64,000 nucleotides of DNA, taken from the NCBI RefSeq assembly GCF_040822115.1, contig NZ_CP162004.1, positions 2,232,001 through 2,296,000 of the forward strand, read 5' to 3'. The notes beneath the pieces were generated by a model that had not been told where the DNA came from, did not search any database, and worked only from the letters and a program-made list of their open reading frames with translations. The DNA comes from Flavobacterium sp. WC2421. Lineage in GTDB: Bacteria > Bacteroidota > Bacteroidia > Flavobacteriales > Flavobacteriaceae. The translations under genes and the position numbers were made by a program. Below, piece by piece: positions 49,971-59,911 of this stretch; positions within the stretch are counted from its first letter, which is position 1, and each line of letters starts with the position of its first letter.

Positions 49971-52247
49971 CTAAGGCTTTGAACCCATGTAAAAAGTAAG
50001 TGTCCCTCCATCGGTAATTGATTTGTGTTTTAGCACAAAATCTGTTACTGTTTTTCCGTCTAAAAGTACTTTTTGAACATATACATTTTTTGGACTTTGA
50101 TTGATCACATTCACCTTGAATTGGTTTCCGTTTTCCAAAGTTAGAACGGCATTGTTTACTAATGGAGAACCAATAGCATACTCATCAGAACCTGGAGCTA
50201 CAGGATAAAAACCTAGTGAAGAGAAGATATACCAAGCACTCATTTGTCCGCAATCGTCATTACCGCCTAAACCATCTGGACTAGGTTTGTATTGCATATC
50301 GAGAATTTTTCGAACTTGAGCTTGCGTTTTCCATGGTTGGTTTGCCCAATTGTAAAAGTAAGCAACATGATGTGCGGGTTCATTTCCATGGACATAACCT
50401 CCTATGATACCTTCTCTTGTAATATCTTCGGTATGTTCGAAAAAAGAATCGGGTAAATGCATGCTGAATAAAGTGTCTAATCGAGCAGCAAATGTTTTTT
50501 TACCGCCCATTTTATTTACTAAAGTTGTGGGATCTTGCGGAGCAAAAAAGCTATAATTCCAGCTGTTTCCTTCTATAAATCCTTGCCCTTCGGTACTCAA
50601 AGGATCAAATTCTTTTTTAAAGGTTCCATCGGCCATTTTGGGTTGCATGAATCCAGTAGCGGCATTGTAATTGTTTTTCCAGTTTTCAGAGCGTTTTATA
50701 AACTCATCGTAGACCGCTGTTTTATTCAGTTTTTTTGCAATTTGTGCAATACACCAATCGTCATAAGCATATTCTAAAGTGTTGGAAACCGATACCCCGC
50801 TTTTTTCGGCAGGAATATAACCCAGATCCATATAATAGCCAATTCCTTCATAATTGCGGTGTTTTGCTGTTGTAATACAGGCTTCAAGAGCTTTGTTTTC
50901 ATCTCCATTATAAACGCCTTTTATAATAGCATCAGCAATTACGGATACACTATGGTAGCCACTCATACACCAATTGTCATTGGAATAATGAGACCAAATA
51001 GGCAACATATGCAAAGCACTTTGGTCGTAATGTGCTACCATCGATTTAACCATATCGTTATTTCTTGATGGCTGAATAATATTGAAAAAAGGATGCAACG
51101 CTCTATAAGTATCCCATAACGAGAATGTACTATAATTAGTAAAACCATTCGCTTGATGCACATCTTGATCGAGTCCTTTGTATTGTCCGTTTACATCCGT
51201 ATAAACTGTTGGGTTGATGAACGTATGATACATGGCAGTGTAAAAATTCACCTTAGTGTCCTCGGATGCAGTGATGGTTATTTTGTTTAATTCTTTGTTC
51301 CAACTGGTCTGCGCTTGTGCTTTTACTTTTTCAAAATTCCAATCTTTGATTTCAGCTTGCATGTTTTGCAATGCATTTTCTTGACTCACTGAAGATAAGG
51401 CAAACTTGATTTTGATTTTTTCGGCTTCTTCGGTTTTGAAATCAAAATACATTCTTATTTTTTTTCCAGCTATTTCAGGGAAATTTTTTGATTGATCGAA
51501 TTTTCTCCAAAAGCCTCTGTACGCTTGTTTGTCATCATAATTTTTTTGCCCGTATTCGGTAAACGGTTTAGAAAACGACATCGCAAAATAAACAGTACGC
51601 GTTCTTGCCCAACCATTGGTTTGGCGATATCCCGTAATCAAAGTATCGTTTACCACACGTACGTACGTCCAAACGTCTTTCTCGTCGTAATTGTAAATTC
51701 CTGCCATCAAATCCAGTATAATATGACTTTCATCCGATTTTGGAAACGTATATTGATGCATTCCCACTCGCGTAGTAGCGGTCATTTCGGCCAGAATGTT
51801 ATCATCGTCTAATTTTACTTTATAATAACCTGCTTCTGCTATTTCATTAGCATGTGAATAGGAGGAACGATAGCCACTTTTAGGATTAGCAGCAGTTCCT
51901 GGATTCAATTGTAGTTTTCCTTGAGTTGGCATGATTAAAAAATCCCCTAAATCCGAATGTCCTGTTCCGCTCAAATGCGTATGGCTAAAACCAACAATAG
52001 TTTTGTCTTCGTATTTGTAACCCGCACAATATTTATACACATCACCATTGTATTTTCCGTTTATTTCGTAGGAGATAGTATCCGTTTCTGGACTTAATTG
52101 TACTGCTCCAAAAGGAACCGTAGCACCAGGGTAGGTGTGTCCCATTTTCTCGGTACCGATAATTGGTTTTACATATTGAATTAAATTTTGTTGGGCTTGG
52201 GAGACAAAAGAAAGGATTAATATGGAGAAAAGAAATGTCTTTTTCAT
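49971..52247 (-). CDS. GH92-family alpha-mannosidase
   Basis: This is a 758-residue secreted glycoside hydrolase (signal peptide FLFSILILSFVSQAQ). GH92 motifs are clear: VKPIIGTEKMGHTYPGATVP near residue 26, GFSHTHLSGTGHSDLGDF near 86, TFSLWDTYRALHPFFNIIQP near 375, and GNDDCGQMSAWYIFSSLGFY near 655, with YPVAPGSDEYAIGSP following. GH92 enzymes are calcium-dependent exo-alpha-mannosidases acting on mannan or N-glycans. No SusC/SusD pair lies nearby in the window. The length is normal for the family. Confidence 0.95.
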   Translation of the reverse strand: MKKTFLFSILILSFVSQAQQNLIQYVKPIIGTEKMGHTYPGATVPFGAVQLSPETDTISYEINGKYNGDVYKYCAGYKYEDKTIVGFSHTHLSGTGHSDLGDFLIMPTQGKLQLNPGTAANPKSGYRSSYSHANEIAEAGYYKVKLDDDNILAEMTATTRVGMHQYTFPKSDESHIILDLMAGIYNYDEKDVWTYVRVVNDTLITGYRQTNGWARTRTVYFAMSFSKPFTEYGQKNYDDKQAYRGFWRKFDQSKNFPEIAGKKIRMYFDFKTEEAEKIKIKFALSSVSQENALQNMQAEIKDWNFEKVKAQAQTSWNKELNKITITASEDTKVNFYTAMYHTFINPTVYTDVNGQYKGLDQDVHQANGFTNYSTFSLWDTYRALHPFFNIIQPSRNNDMVKSMVAHYDQSALHMLPIWSHYSNDNWCMSGYHSVSVIADAIIKGVYNGDENKALEACITTAKHRNYEGIGYYMDLGYIPAEKSGVSVSNTLEYAYDDWCIAQIAKKLNKTAVYDEFIKRSENWKNNYNAATGFMQPKMADGTFKKEFDPLSTEGQGFIEGNSWNYSFFAPQDPTTLVNKMGGKKTFAARLDTLFSMHLPDSFFEHTEDITREGIIGGYVHGNEPAHHVAYFYNWANQPWKTQAQVRKILDMQYKPSPDGLGGNDDCGQMSAWYIFSSLGFYPVAPGSDEYAIGSPLVNNAVLTLENGNQFKVNVINQSPKNVYVQKVLLDGKTVTDFVLKHKSITDGGTLTFYMGSKP

Positions 52248-52498
52248 AGTCTATTTTCTTGGTTGAATTGAGGTCGTTTTTTGTAAATATGGGATTCTTT
52301 TCAAATCTAGGGAATCCTATTTTTTTGAGCAACTATTAGCGTATAAAAAAAGACTTCAAAGCAGAACGACTTTTCCAATCTTCCGTCTATGGCCAACGAA
52401 ATGGTGCACGAGTTTGATATCCATTGATTAGTATTAAGAATGGTGTTACTAAACAAATTTTATTTATAGTGTAAAAAAGCGCTATAAATGTATTGAAA

Positions 52499-53689
52499 TT
52501 AAGGAATAGCATTGAGGTGACGGGCAAGATGTACACCCATGCTAAAACAAGATTGAAGGAGATAGCCTCCAGTAGGAGCATCCAAGTCTAGCATTTCTCC
52601 AATGCAATAATGATTTTTCATCATTTTCAATTGAAAATTTTCATCTAAGGCATTCAATTTAATGCCACCCGTGGTAGAAATGGCTTCGTCCAATAGGGCA
52701 GAACCAGTGATTTCTATAGGAAGTTTTTTGATGTTTTGTGCCAAAAGTTCTGGATTCAGGTAGGTTTCTTTTGACAAATAGATTTTCAACAGCCCAATTT
52801 GTGCAGGGTTCAATTTGAGCTCTTTTTGTAATTTTTGGCTCGTCTTTTTTAAGGTTGATTTTTTGATCTTCTGAAGCACTTCATCATAAGTTAATGTTGG
52901 TTTTAAATCCAGAAATACAGTAGCCTTTTGCTGATTATTAAGCTCATTGCGAATTTGCGGACTGATTGCATAAATGGCATTGCCCTCTAAACCGAAACGG
53001 GTAATTACCATTTCACCTTTTTGACGTTTATCGCCACAGCTAATAGCTATATTTTTAAGGGGATGCCCTTCAAAGGCAGTGATGAAATCGAAATTCCAGT
53101 TGACTTGGTACGCACAATTGGAGGCTTTAAAAGGGACAACTTCAACGTCTTTTTTATGGAATAAATCCAGCCAGATGCCATCAGATCCAGTTATTTTCCA
53201 GCTGCCACCACCCATTGCAAAAACGGAATGCTCAGACTGGACTGCTGTGTCAACATTGAAAACAAGATCGTGGTTGGTATTCCAGCCCGTCCAATTTTGT
53301 TGATACTGAATGGCAACGCCTCGTTTATTGAGGACATCCATAATGGCATTAAGTACGGCAATTGGTTTAATTCCGCTTTCAGGATATACGCGTTTGCTGC
53401 TCCCAATGTAGGTGGGAATTCCCATAAGATCGATCCATTTTTGAAAATCGGCATTGTCAAAATCGAGTAGGGCTTCCTCTATAAAATGGGATGGAGTGTA
53501 GCGTTCTACCAGTTGCGCAATGGGTTCCGAATGAGTAAGGTTAAATCCGCCTTTTCCAGCTACAAGAAATTTTCTTCCAAGGGTTTTGTTTTTCTCGTAA
53601 ATGGTAACATTGAATTTCTGGGGATCGAGGAATGCGGCGAGTAAAAATGCGGCGGGTCCTCCTCCAATAATTGAGACTGATTTCTTCAC
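52499..53689 (-). CDS. HI0933-like NAD(P)/FAD-dependent oxidoreductase (TIGR03862 type)
   Basis: This is a 396-residue flavoprotein with an FAD-binding Rossmann motif at the N-terminus (VSIIGGGPAAFLLAAFLD). It carries the family signatures YEKNKTLGRKFLVAGKGGFN and LTHSEP, then FAMGGGSWKITGSDG near residue 160, and ends with EMLDLDAPTGGYLLQSCFSM. HI0933-like proteins have no firmly assigned reaction. The gene appears monocistronic, and it is not near a related pathway. Confidence 0.92.
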   Translation of the reverse strand: MKKSVSIIGGGPAAFLLAAFLDPQKFNVTIYEKNKTLGRKFLVAGKGGFNLTHSEPIAQLVERYTPSHFIEEALLDFDNADFQKWIDLMGIPTYIGSSKRVYPESGIKPIAVLNAIMDVLNKRGVAIQYQQNWTGWNTNHDLVFNVDTAVQSEHSVFAMGGGSWKITGSDGIWLDLFHKKDVEVVPFKASNCAYQVNWNFDFITAFEGHPLKNIAISCGDKRQKGEMVITRFGLEGNAIYAISPQIRNELNNQQKATVFLDLKPTLTYDEVLQKIKKSTLKKTSQKLQKELKLNPAQIGLLKIYLSKETYLNPELLAQNIKKLPIEITGSALLDEAISTTGGIKLNALDENFQLKMMKNHYCIGEMLDLDAPTGGYLLQSCFSMGVHLARHLNAIP

Positions 53690-53839
53690 CCTGCAAAAAT
53701 ACTCTTTGTGAAAGGATTAAAGACGTTTTCCTTTTTTTATTAGTTACAGCCAAACCAAAACGGGAATTAAACTAGTGCGATTTCGTTTGTATGTAGTACA
53801 GTTAATTCAGAATTGTATGCTACACCTGCACTACTTTAG

Positions 53840-54352
53840 TTACTTTTTCTTTTCTTCATTGACAATCAATTTCAAAGAGTTAATATAATCAGTGTCAAAT
53901 TCTATAACTCTTATTTTGTTTAGCTTAAAACTCATTTCACCATCAAATTTCCCTTCAGTTCCCAAAAAATCGATGATCAGTTCTTTTTCGTCTATTTCAA
54001 TAAGTTTACCTAGATAAACTGCTTTATTAGATTTTTTTGAAATTTGGAAAATCTCGTGCTTAATTGCTAGATAATTTATAATTGAAGGTAAGTCATTAAG
54101 TGGAATTATTTCCTCAGCACTTGTTTTTAAACCTTTAAGCTTAATTACCCTTTCTGTGAATTCATAATCCTCATCTTGAATAATGGACTTGACGTTTTTA
54201 TTTTTCAAAATAGTGTACCCATCAATTATAAAATCAAAAGGATTGTTCTTGAGCAGTATCCAATCTTCAGTCCAGTCAATTAAAAAACCAGTAAAGATTT
54301 CTTTTTGATCTTCAAAAACTATTGAAATTAATTGACGCAAATATTTTTCCAT
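53840..54352 (-). CDS. Conserved-looking soluble protein of unknown function
   Basis: This protein of about 170 residues is acidic with Lys-rich ends. It has alternating beta strands (DWTEDWILLKNNPFDFIIDG) and a later YLGKLIEIDEKELIIDFLG segment, which suggests two small barrel-like repeats. The start at 54352 (MEKYLRQLISIVFEDQ) is preferred. An in-frame extension to 54511 would translate an attC-like relic and give an unusual hydrophobic leader. No family was recognised. Confidence 0.68.
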   Translation of the reverse strand: MEKYLRQLISIVFEDQKEIFTGFLIDWTEDWILLKNNPFDFIIDGYTILKNKNVKSIIQDEDYEFTERVIKLKGLKTSAEEIIPLNDLPSIINYLAIKHEIFQISKKSNKAVYLGKLIEIDEKELIIDFLGTEGKFDGEMSFKLNKIRVIEFDTDYINSLKLIVNEEKKK

Positions 54353-54380
54353 AATGTTTATTAAGTTTCTAGAGTATGTA

Positions 54381-54520
54381 ACTATCAACGATACCGAACC
54401 ACTATCCGCTTTTGGCCTTACAAAGAGGAGTGTTTTTTGGTTAAACGAAAATACGATAAAAAACGGTAATTCCACAAAATTTCCAAATGGCTTAAGAGAA
54501 GCCGGATTCAATACAATACT
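54381..54520 (-). repeat. Solitary attC-like relic
   Basis: Reading the minus strand, 34 nt (54442-54475) match the centre of attC site 10 (45625-45657) with a single extra T. The flanks CCATTTGGAAATTTTGTGG and GGCCAAAAGCGG resemble attC arms. No clear AAC/GTT core pair survives, so the site is probably decayed. It lies between the GYD gene and the 170-residue gene. Confidence 0.5.
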
Positions 54521-54566
54521 TTTTTAACAAATCGGTTTACGAGCGCCACACCCTCTTTTCAAAAGG

Positions 54567-54598
54567 AAGCTGGTCCTCATTGCAAATGAGAACCAGAG
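54567..54598 (-). terminator. Weak hairpin after the GYD gene
   Basis: The stem CTGGTCCTCAT/ATGAGAACCAG lies about 38 bp after the GYD gene stop on the minus strand. A short T-rich stretch follows on that strand. It is a weaker candidate than the other terminators. Confidence 0.45.
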
Positions 54599-54635
54599 GG
54601 ATACTTTTTAAAATTCGGAAAAATTAATGTGAATA

Positions 54636-54956
54636 TCAGGTACCAGGAGAAATATAGCTCACAGATATTTTTGTTGCTTTATCCACTTCTTCTGGAGTAA
54701 TCAGAATTGTAGTGGAAGTAGATACCAATCCAGAAGAGTTTATATTTAATGAAACTGCAGTAGCAACCGTGGTATCAGGCATGTCTGCAATTACATAAAC
54801 ATCCGTGTCGCCAAAGGCAAAATAAAAGGCTTCCATTTTTCCTCCTAAGTCAGTAATCATTTTTTCAATGACTTGCTTTCTATTGGTACCACCTACCTTG
54901 AGTAATCCTTTGACTCCTGCTGAAGTATAAGATGCTTTAATTAAAATCTTTTTCAT
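54636..54956 (-). CDS. GYD-domain protein
   Basis: This 106-residue alpha/beta-barrel-like protein matches the GYD family (ILIKASYTSAGVKGLLKVGG, then FAFGDTDVYVIADMPDTTVA). It is a ferredoxin-like fold domain of unknown function found in many soil bacteria. It is flanked on both sides by sequences sharing the ATACGATAAAAAACGGTAA motif of attC 10 (54442-54475 and 55153-55180), so it may have arrived on an old cassette. The leader region of the gene contains no other gene. Confidence 0.85.
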   Translation of the reverse strand: MKKILIKASYTSAGVKGLLKVGGTNRKQVIEKMITDLGGKMEAFYFAFGDTDVYVIADMPDTTVATAVSLNINSSGLVSTSTTILITPEEVDKATKISVSYISPGT

Positions 54957-55337
54957 TTTATTGTATTTTAGTCTTCCTACTCATTTGGCTTTTCGGTTCC
55001 GCCCCGTTTTTTTAGCGGTTTCTGGACTCCACTTTTTTTATTTTAACTAGCATAATAAAATGATTTGAGGTGTGTTTTTTAATCTTGTTTATAGCGGAAC
55101 TGTGTCTTTTTGTGTTTTTAAGTTGTTGATAATCAATATCTTGCTATATACTAAAATACGATAAAAAAACGGTAACTTCTACGAAATTATAAATAGTTTA
55201 AGATGTGATTGTAGTTCGGTTAGTATATTGGTTTTCTTGATACTGAATATAAAATCCTAGTACTTGATTGTAGTATCTTTGTGGCTTTCTATCAAAAAAT
55301 TTCGAACCATATGCTACTTTTATAAAAGGATTGACTT
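54957..55337. other. Intergenic region between the GYD gene and the hydrolase
   Basis: This 381-bp stretch has no gene. It holds a second, weaker copy of the relic motif (AAAATACGATAAAAAAACGG, 55153-55172) and a TATCTTTG promoter motif at 55274-55281 for the plus-strand hydrolase. Nothing else was recognised. Confidence 0.55.
55274..55281 (+). promoter_or_regulatory. -7 promoter motif upstream of the alpha/beta hydrolase
   Basis: TATCTTTG matches TAnnTTTG and lies 57 bp before the ATG at 55338. Confidence 0.35.
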
Positions 55338-56165
55338 ATGAAACAGGAAGGGACATATACAGGCGCCGAAGGTAAATTAGCGGGCTACGATATTCAATAT
55401 ACACCAAACCAAAAGCGACCTCTGATTGTGTTTTGCCATGGATTCAATGGATTTAAAGATTGGGGCGCATTCAACTTGATGGCGGATTACTTTTTGCAAA
55501 AGGGATTTCAATTTGTAAAATTGAATTTTTCTCATAATGGAACATCTCCTGCTCATCCTTTGGATTTTGTGGATTTAGAAGCTTTTGGGACTAATAACTT
55601 CGAAAAAGAACTCGAAGATATTGGGTCTTTGTTAGTCCATCTAAAAAAGGAAAGTTTTGCAGATAGCATCGATTTTGATAAACTGTTTTTGATTGGTCAT
55701 TCTAAAGGTGGAGCAACGGCTTTGGCTTATACTTTATCCCATCCTGAAATTGTTTCTTGTGCCACCTTAGCAGCAGTGCTCGACCCAGTAGCGCGCTATG
55801 GAAAGAAGAATGATAAGCTGTGGAAAGAAAACGGTGTAAAATTTGTCGTTAACGGAAGAACAAAACAAAAAATGCCACTGTATTATCAATTGGTTGAAAA
55901 CACACAGAAAATAAAAGAGAAACTGGATCTCCGAAATTTGCTGAAAGGGGATAAGCGAAAATTTTTATTTGTCCATGGTGTAAAAGACGAAGCGGTTCCT
56001 GTAACAGAAACTAATTTGGTAAAAAACCTGCCCAATTGTACCGTCTCCATTATTGAAGATACCAATCATGTTTTTGGTGCTTCGCATCCATATACAAGTA
56101 TCAATTTACCTACTGATTTACAAAATGCCCTGAGTCAAATCGCAAAATTCTTTGAATCAGTGTGA
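55338..56165 (+). CDS. Alpha/beta hydrolase (dienelactone hydrolase/S9-like)
   Basis: This 275-residue cytoplasmic hydrolase has oxyanion motif VFCHGFNGFKDWGAFNLMAD near residue 32, nucleophile motif LIGHSKGGATALAY near 120 (Ser in GHSKGG), a likely Asp in HGVKDEAVPV near 215, and a catalytic His in EDTNHVFGASHPY near 240. There is no signal peptide. The substrate is unknown, and esters or short acyl compounds are plausible. It stands alone. Confidence 0.88.
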   Translation: MKQEGTYTGAEGKLAGYDIQYTPNQKRPLIVFCHGFNGFKDWGAFNLMADYFLQKGFQFVKLNFSHNGTSPAHPLDFVDLEAFGTNNFEKELEDIGSLLVHLKKESFADSIDFDKLFLIGHSKGGATALAYTLSHPEIVSCATLAAVLDPVARYGKKNDKLWKENGVKFVVNGRTKQKMPLYYQLVENTQKIKEKLDLRNLLKGDKRKFLFVHGVKDEAVPVTETNLVKNLPNCTVSIIEDTNHVFGASHPYTSINLPTDLQNALSQIAKFFESV

Positions 56166-56414
56166 TGGTTTTGAATCAGAGGTTTTACAAGCAAACTTGT
56201 CATTCAAAAGAAGGAGGTATCACATCAAGTAGCTCCAAACACCTTAGATTTATGTAGTCAAGTAGATGAATTATACACAGTATATGAAACTGTGCTGTTG
56301 GTAAATTATCTGCGTTGCAACGCTCTGTTTTGTTGTTTAATTGAAGTAATTATTCGATTCAATCGAACGATAGATTAATTGAGTAAGCTAATAAACTGGC
56401 TTTTTTAAAACAGA

Positions 56415-59400
56415 TTATCTTTTTAGTGAAAAATGGCCTTTAAAATTCCTGCCATTTCCCAATTCAACTGTAAACCAATAATCTGAAGCAATCAAATTTT
56501 CTCCATTGAAAGTGCCGTCCCATCCCATATCACTATATTGTAGCCTCTTTAGTAATTTTCCGTATCGATCAAAAATACTTGTAATTGAATTAGGGAATTT
56601 TTCAATTCCTAATATACTCCAATAATCATTATATCCATCATTGTTTGGAGTGAAAAATTTTGGATAATCTACTAGTATAGCTTCTCGTTCATCAACACCA
56701 CAACCTTGTTTATCTCTAACTTTTACTACATATACTCCTCCTGATATGTTATGAAAAGTGTTGCTGTCTTGAAAATTATTTCCATCAATTGCATATTCAA
56801 AGTCACCATTTGTAGAAGTTATTATTTCGATAAAATTCTTATCTGAAAGATCTTGAATTTTAATTTCGGTAATTTTTGGTAAAATGGAACGAATTAGATT
56901 AAACGAAAATGAATTTTCACAAGATATTCCATTACTTATTTTAGAAACTCGTAAAGTATATTTTCCAGCTTCTACTAGATTAGCCTCAAAGGAATTAGAA
57001 ATTATAGAGTTATCTTGAAAACTCCATTCCCAAGAATCGAAATTTAAATCAGTTGTTATCTTTAATGACGGTTCTAAATCACATAAAAAATATTCTTTTT
57101 CTAAATTTATTTGTGGTAACTCATTTACAACAAATTTAAAATTTGTTTCTGAAAAGCATAATGAATTTAATTGATTCTCAATTCTAGCAGTAATAGTTTG
57201 AGACCATGGAACAGTATTTTTATAATCTATAGGTAATGGGCTTGGTAATTTATTTCCATTTTCATCTAAATAGGATATAAGTAAATTAGGTTGATTTCCT
57301 ATGAGTTCACTTTCAATTGTTGAAGTGTCAAAATGTGAAAAACCGTTACCTTCATCGCAAGCGTATAAAGTATTAGGTTGAATAATAGTTGGTTTAGTTG
57401 AAGTGATTAAATTTAAAAATGTCTCTGAATAACAATTTGTTTGAGGATTTGTGACTCTTACCGTTATAGTTTCTTGATTTGGTTTACTGTTAGTAAATGG
57501 ATTTACTAATGGACTTGGAAGTTGATTTCCATTAGTATCAAAATAAGTTACTTTCATTCCAGTTTGATTTCCTAAAACAGTTGATTCTATATTTGAAGTA
57601 TCAAAATATTCTGAAATGCCGTCATTATTATCATCACATCCAGTTATTTCTTTTAATGAATTTGCTATTGGTAATGGGTTTACAATTAAATTAAAGGTAG
57701 ATTCATTATAGCAATTCGTATCGGTATTAATTGCTTTTACTTTTATGGATTCCTCATTAGCAATTAAATTACTAATTGCATTTAAAGGAGATTGTATTTG
57801 CTGACCATTTTCATGATAAAATTCAACTTTTATATTGGTAGCAGTTCCTATAATAGAATTCTTTAATTGTTGTAAATTAAATGTAGCAAGACCATCAGTG
57901 TCATTATCACACACAATTAAGTTTAAAGCTTCTGATAAATCTGGTAATGGATTTACAATTAAATCGAAAGTGGTTTCAGAGTAGCAACAAAAGTTGTCTT
58001 TATGAGATACTCTTACTGTTATTGTTTCTCTATTTTTAGTGGTGTTTGTAAATGGATTTGGTAGTGTATTGTATTTAGTACCTTTGCCATCTATGAAAGT
58101 AACAACTTTATCAATTTGTCCTCCTAAAACTTGCTGCGTAACTAGCGAAGTATCAAAAGAAGTTGAAAATCCAAGGTTATTGCTTTCCTCACAGGCATGT
58201 ATATTATTAATTCCATATGCTTTTGGAGGTTCTTTAGCATCAATTATTTCCGTTAAAACTTCCACTGTTCCGTCATTACCAATAACTGTCGCGGTAATAG
58301 TATATTTTCCATCAGTGGAAAAATCATGAAAAGGAGATAAGTCTATAGAGGTATTATTAATTCCTGAAGCAGGATCTCCAAAATCCCAACTAATTGACGC
58401 AATTTTAGACTGATCATCAACACTGAATTCCTTTAAAAATTCCGAGCAAATATTTGAGAAATTCATTTCAAAATTATTCGTAACATGATTTACATTTCCA
58501 GTGACGTTTATGTAAAAGTTAGCTTTTGGAAATCCGAAGTCAGCAGTAGAAACATATTTATCTCCAGCTCCAGATAAAGAAGAACAACCTCTTTGCCATG
58601 ATACATCATTATCTTGTGCAGATCCTGCAATAAAAGCTACACCATCTCCATATTCAATTCCTTTTTTAACTTCAACCAAAATCCGTTCTACATCTTTTGG
58701 AATAACAATTGGTGTATCAAAATCTACTTGTATAATTTGAGAATTACGCGGTATGTAAGGATCAAGGGCTTGAGATTGACTACTTCCTATCAAATCTGCT
58801 TCAGAAAAAGAAGCAGGGAAAGAATCATCTATTTTATAAATATTAAATGAAACATTTGCTAGCCAGCCCGTTTTATTAATTCCAACTTGCCCTGATTTAA
58901 TTACGAATTCTTCATTATTCGATATACCAAAATCTTTTAAAGTAAAAGCCCGTGCCCAATATATATAAGTTGAGTTACAAGAATAGATATCAGTTTCAAC
59001 TAGATCATCACATACGTTATGAGAAAGCCTCGTGATTGAACCTGAACTTTTAACATTAAAAACTTCTCCTGTTACATTGATGTAAAAATTCGCATTTGGA
59101 ACGGGAATGGTTAAATCAGTAGTTGGTGCTAAACCATGATTTGGATCACATCCAAAATACCAGGATTCGCCAGTGTCTTTTTCAGTACCAGCTATATAGA
59201 CAGCTCCTGTAGCTGGATTATAAATGTCTTTATACTTTTCTACTGAGACCATAATTCTTTTAACTCCGGCAGGAACAATAATGGGTTCATCAAAATTTAC
59301 TTCAACAATTTCAGGAGCACCAGTAATTAATGGCGATTGTGCAATACCACGTCTTCCAAGTATCGTGGTAGGATAAATAGAATAGGAATAATTGGGAAAA

Positions 59401-59690
59401 TCTTCATCCAGACTGTAAACAATACATTGTAAAGTAGATCCAATATCAGATTTACTTAGTCCAACTTGTAATGATTTAATCATAAATTGCTCATTTGCCG
59501 CTATTCCAAAATCAGATAGTGTAAATACTCGTGACCAACTCTCATCTCTATCACAAGAATACATATCTGTCTTAACAAGTGTTGTTCCAATATTATTAGT
59601 TAATTTTATTTGGGCTTCAATAGATTGAAAAGACAAAAAAAGTAGAAGTAAAGCTACAGTATTAAATGTTTTTATGTGAATTATTGTCAT
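56415..59690 (-). CDS. Large secreted protein with PKD domain and type IX (type B) sorting signal
   Basis: This is a 1091-residue protein with a signal peptide (VALLLLFLSFQSIEAQ). It has two homologous ~185-residue modules at about 20-205 and 215-400 (SDFGIAANEQFMIKSLQVGL versus KDFGISNNEEFVIKSGQVGI). A PKD-like domain is near 410-490 (ISWDFGDPASGINN). Several modules follow that carry NPLP and ETITVRV motifs (about 490-870). The C-terminal type B sorting/gliding-motility domain (FFTPNNDGYNDYWSILGI, about 1005-1091) directs export and surface attachment by the type IX system. It is probably an adhesin or matrix protein. The specific ligand is unknown. Confidence 0.9.
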   Translation of the reverse strand: MTIIHIKTFNTVALLLLFLSFQSIEAQIKLTNNIGTTLVKTDMYSCDRDESWSRVFTLSDFGIAANEQFMIKSLQVGLSKSDIGSTLQCIVYSLDEDFPNYSYSIYPTTILGRRGIAQSPLITGAPEIVEVNFDEPIIVPAGVKRIMVSVEKYKDIYNPATGAVYIAGTEKDTGESWYFGCDPNHGLAPTTDLTIPVPNANFYINVTGEVFNVKSSGSITRLSHNVCDDLVETDIYSCNSTYIYWARAFTLKDFGISNNEEFVIKSGQVGINKTGWLANVSFNIYKIDDSFPASFSEADLIGSSQSQALDPYIPRNSQIIQVDFDTPIVIPKDVERILVEVKKGIEYGDGVAFIAGSAQDNDVSWQRGCSSLSGAGDKYVSTADFGFPKANFYINVTGNVNHVTNNFEMNFSNICSEFLKEFSVDDQSKIASISWDFGDPASGINNTSIDLSPFHDFSTDGKYTITATVIGNDGTVEVLTEIIDAKEPPKAYGINNIHACEESNNLGFSTSFDTSLVTQQVLGGQIDKVVTFIDGKGTKYNTLPNPFTNTTKNRETITVRVSHKDNFCCYSETTFDLIVNPLPDLSEALNLIVCDNDTDGLATFNLQQLKNSIIGTATNIKVEFYHENGQQIQSPLNAISNLIANEESIKVKAINTDTNCYNESTFNLIVNPLPIANSLKEITGCDDNNDGISEYFDTSNIESTVLGNQTGMKVTYFDTNGNQLPSPLVNPFTNSKPNQETITVRVTNPQTNCYSETFLNLITSTKPTIIQPNTLYACDEGNGFSHFDTSTIESELIGNQPNLLISYLDENGNKLPSPLPIDYKNTVPWSQTITARIENQLNSLCFSETNFKFVVNELPQINLEKEYFLCDLEPSLKITTDLNFDSWEWSFQDNSIISNSFEANLVEAGKYTLRVSKISNGISCENSFSFNLIRSILPKITEIKIQDLSDKNFIEIITSTNGDFEYAIDGNNFQDSNTFHNISGGVYVVKVRDKQGCGVDEREAILVDYPKFFTPNNDGYNDYWSILGIEKFPNSITSIFDRYGKLLKRLQYSDMGWDGTFNGENLIASDYWFTVELGNGRNFKGHFSLKR
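57150..58120 (-). repeat. Internal repeat modules of the type IX-secreted protein
   Basis: Four to five degenerate DNA modules of about 230 bp encode Cys-D-x-(D/N)xD(G/N) starts (for example VCDNDTDGLATF, GCDDNNDGISEYFD) and NPLP boundaries. The copies have diverged, which suggests old duplication. Confidence 0.75.
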
Positions 59691-59862
59691 TCCTATTTTT
59701 GTTGTTTTTTAGCTTGTCTGTAATTAGTATATATTAATTATTTTATAGAGTGTTTACAACCATAATTGAGTAGATCTTCTTTGATAATTAGCGTATTTAA
59801 AGTAAATATATAAATAATATTTTTATTACAAATTATCAAAATAACTTTTAAATTTGTTCATA

Positions 59863-59892
59863 AAAAAAGCGCTCCTTTTCAGGAACGCTTTC
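59863..59892 (-). terminator. Terminator after purL
   Basis: The stem AAAGCGCTCCT/AGGAACGCTTT (one mismatch) with a T-run on the minus strand lies about 20 bp past the purL stop. Confidence 0.8.
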
Positions 59893-59911
59893 TATATAAT
59901 TAATCAAAAGA

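Noticed and set aside
53840..54511. Longer start (223 residues) for the 170-residue gene
   Set aside because: The extra 53 codons translate the attC-like relic, and the internal ATG at 54352 begins a normal soluble protein.
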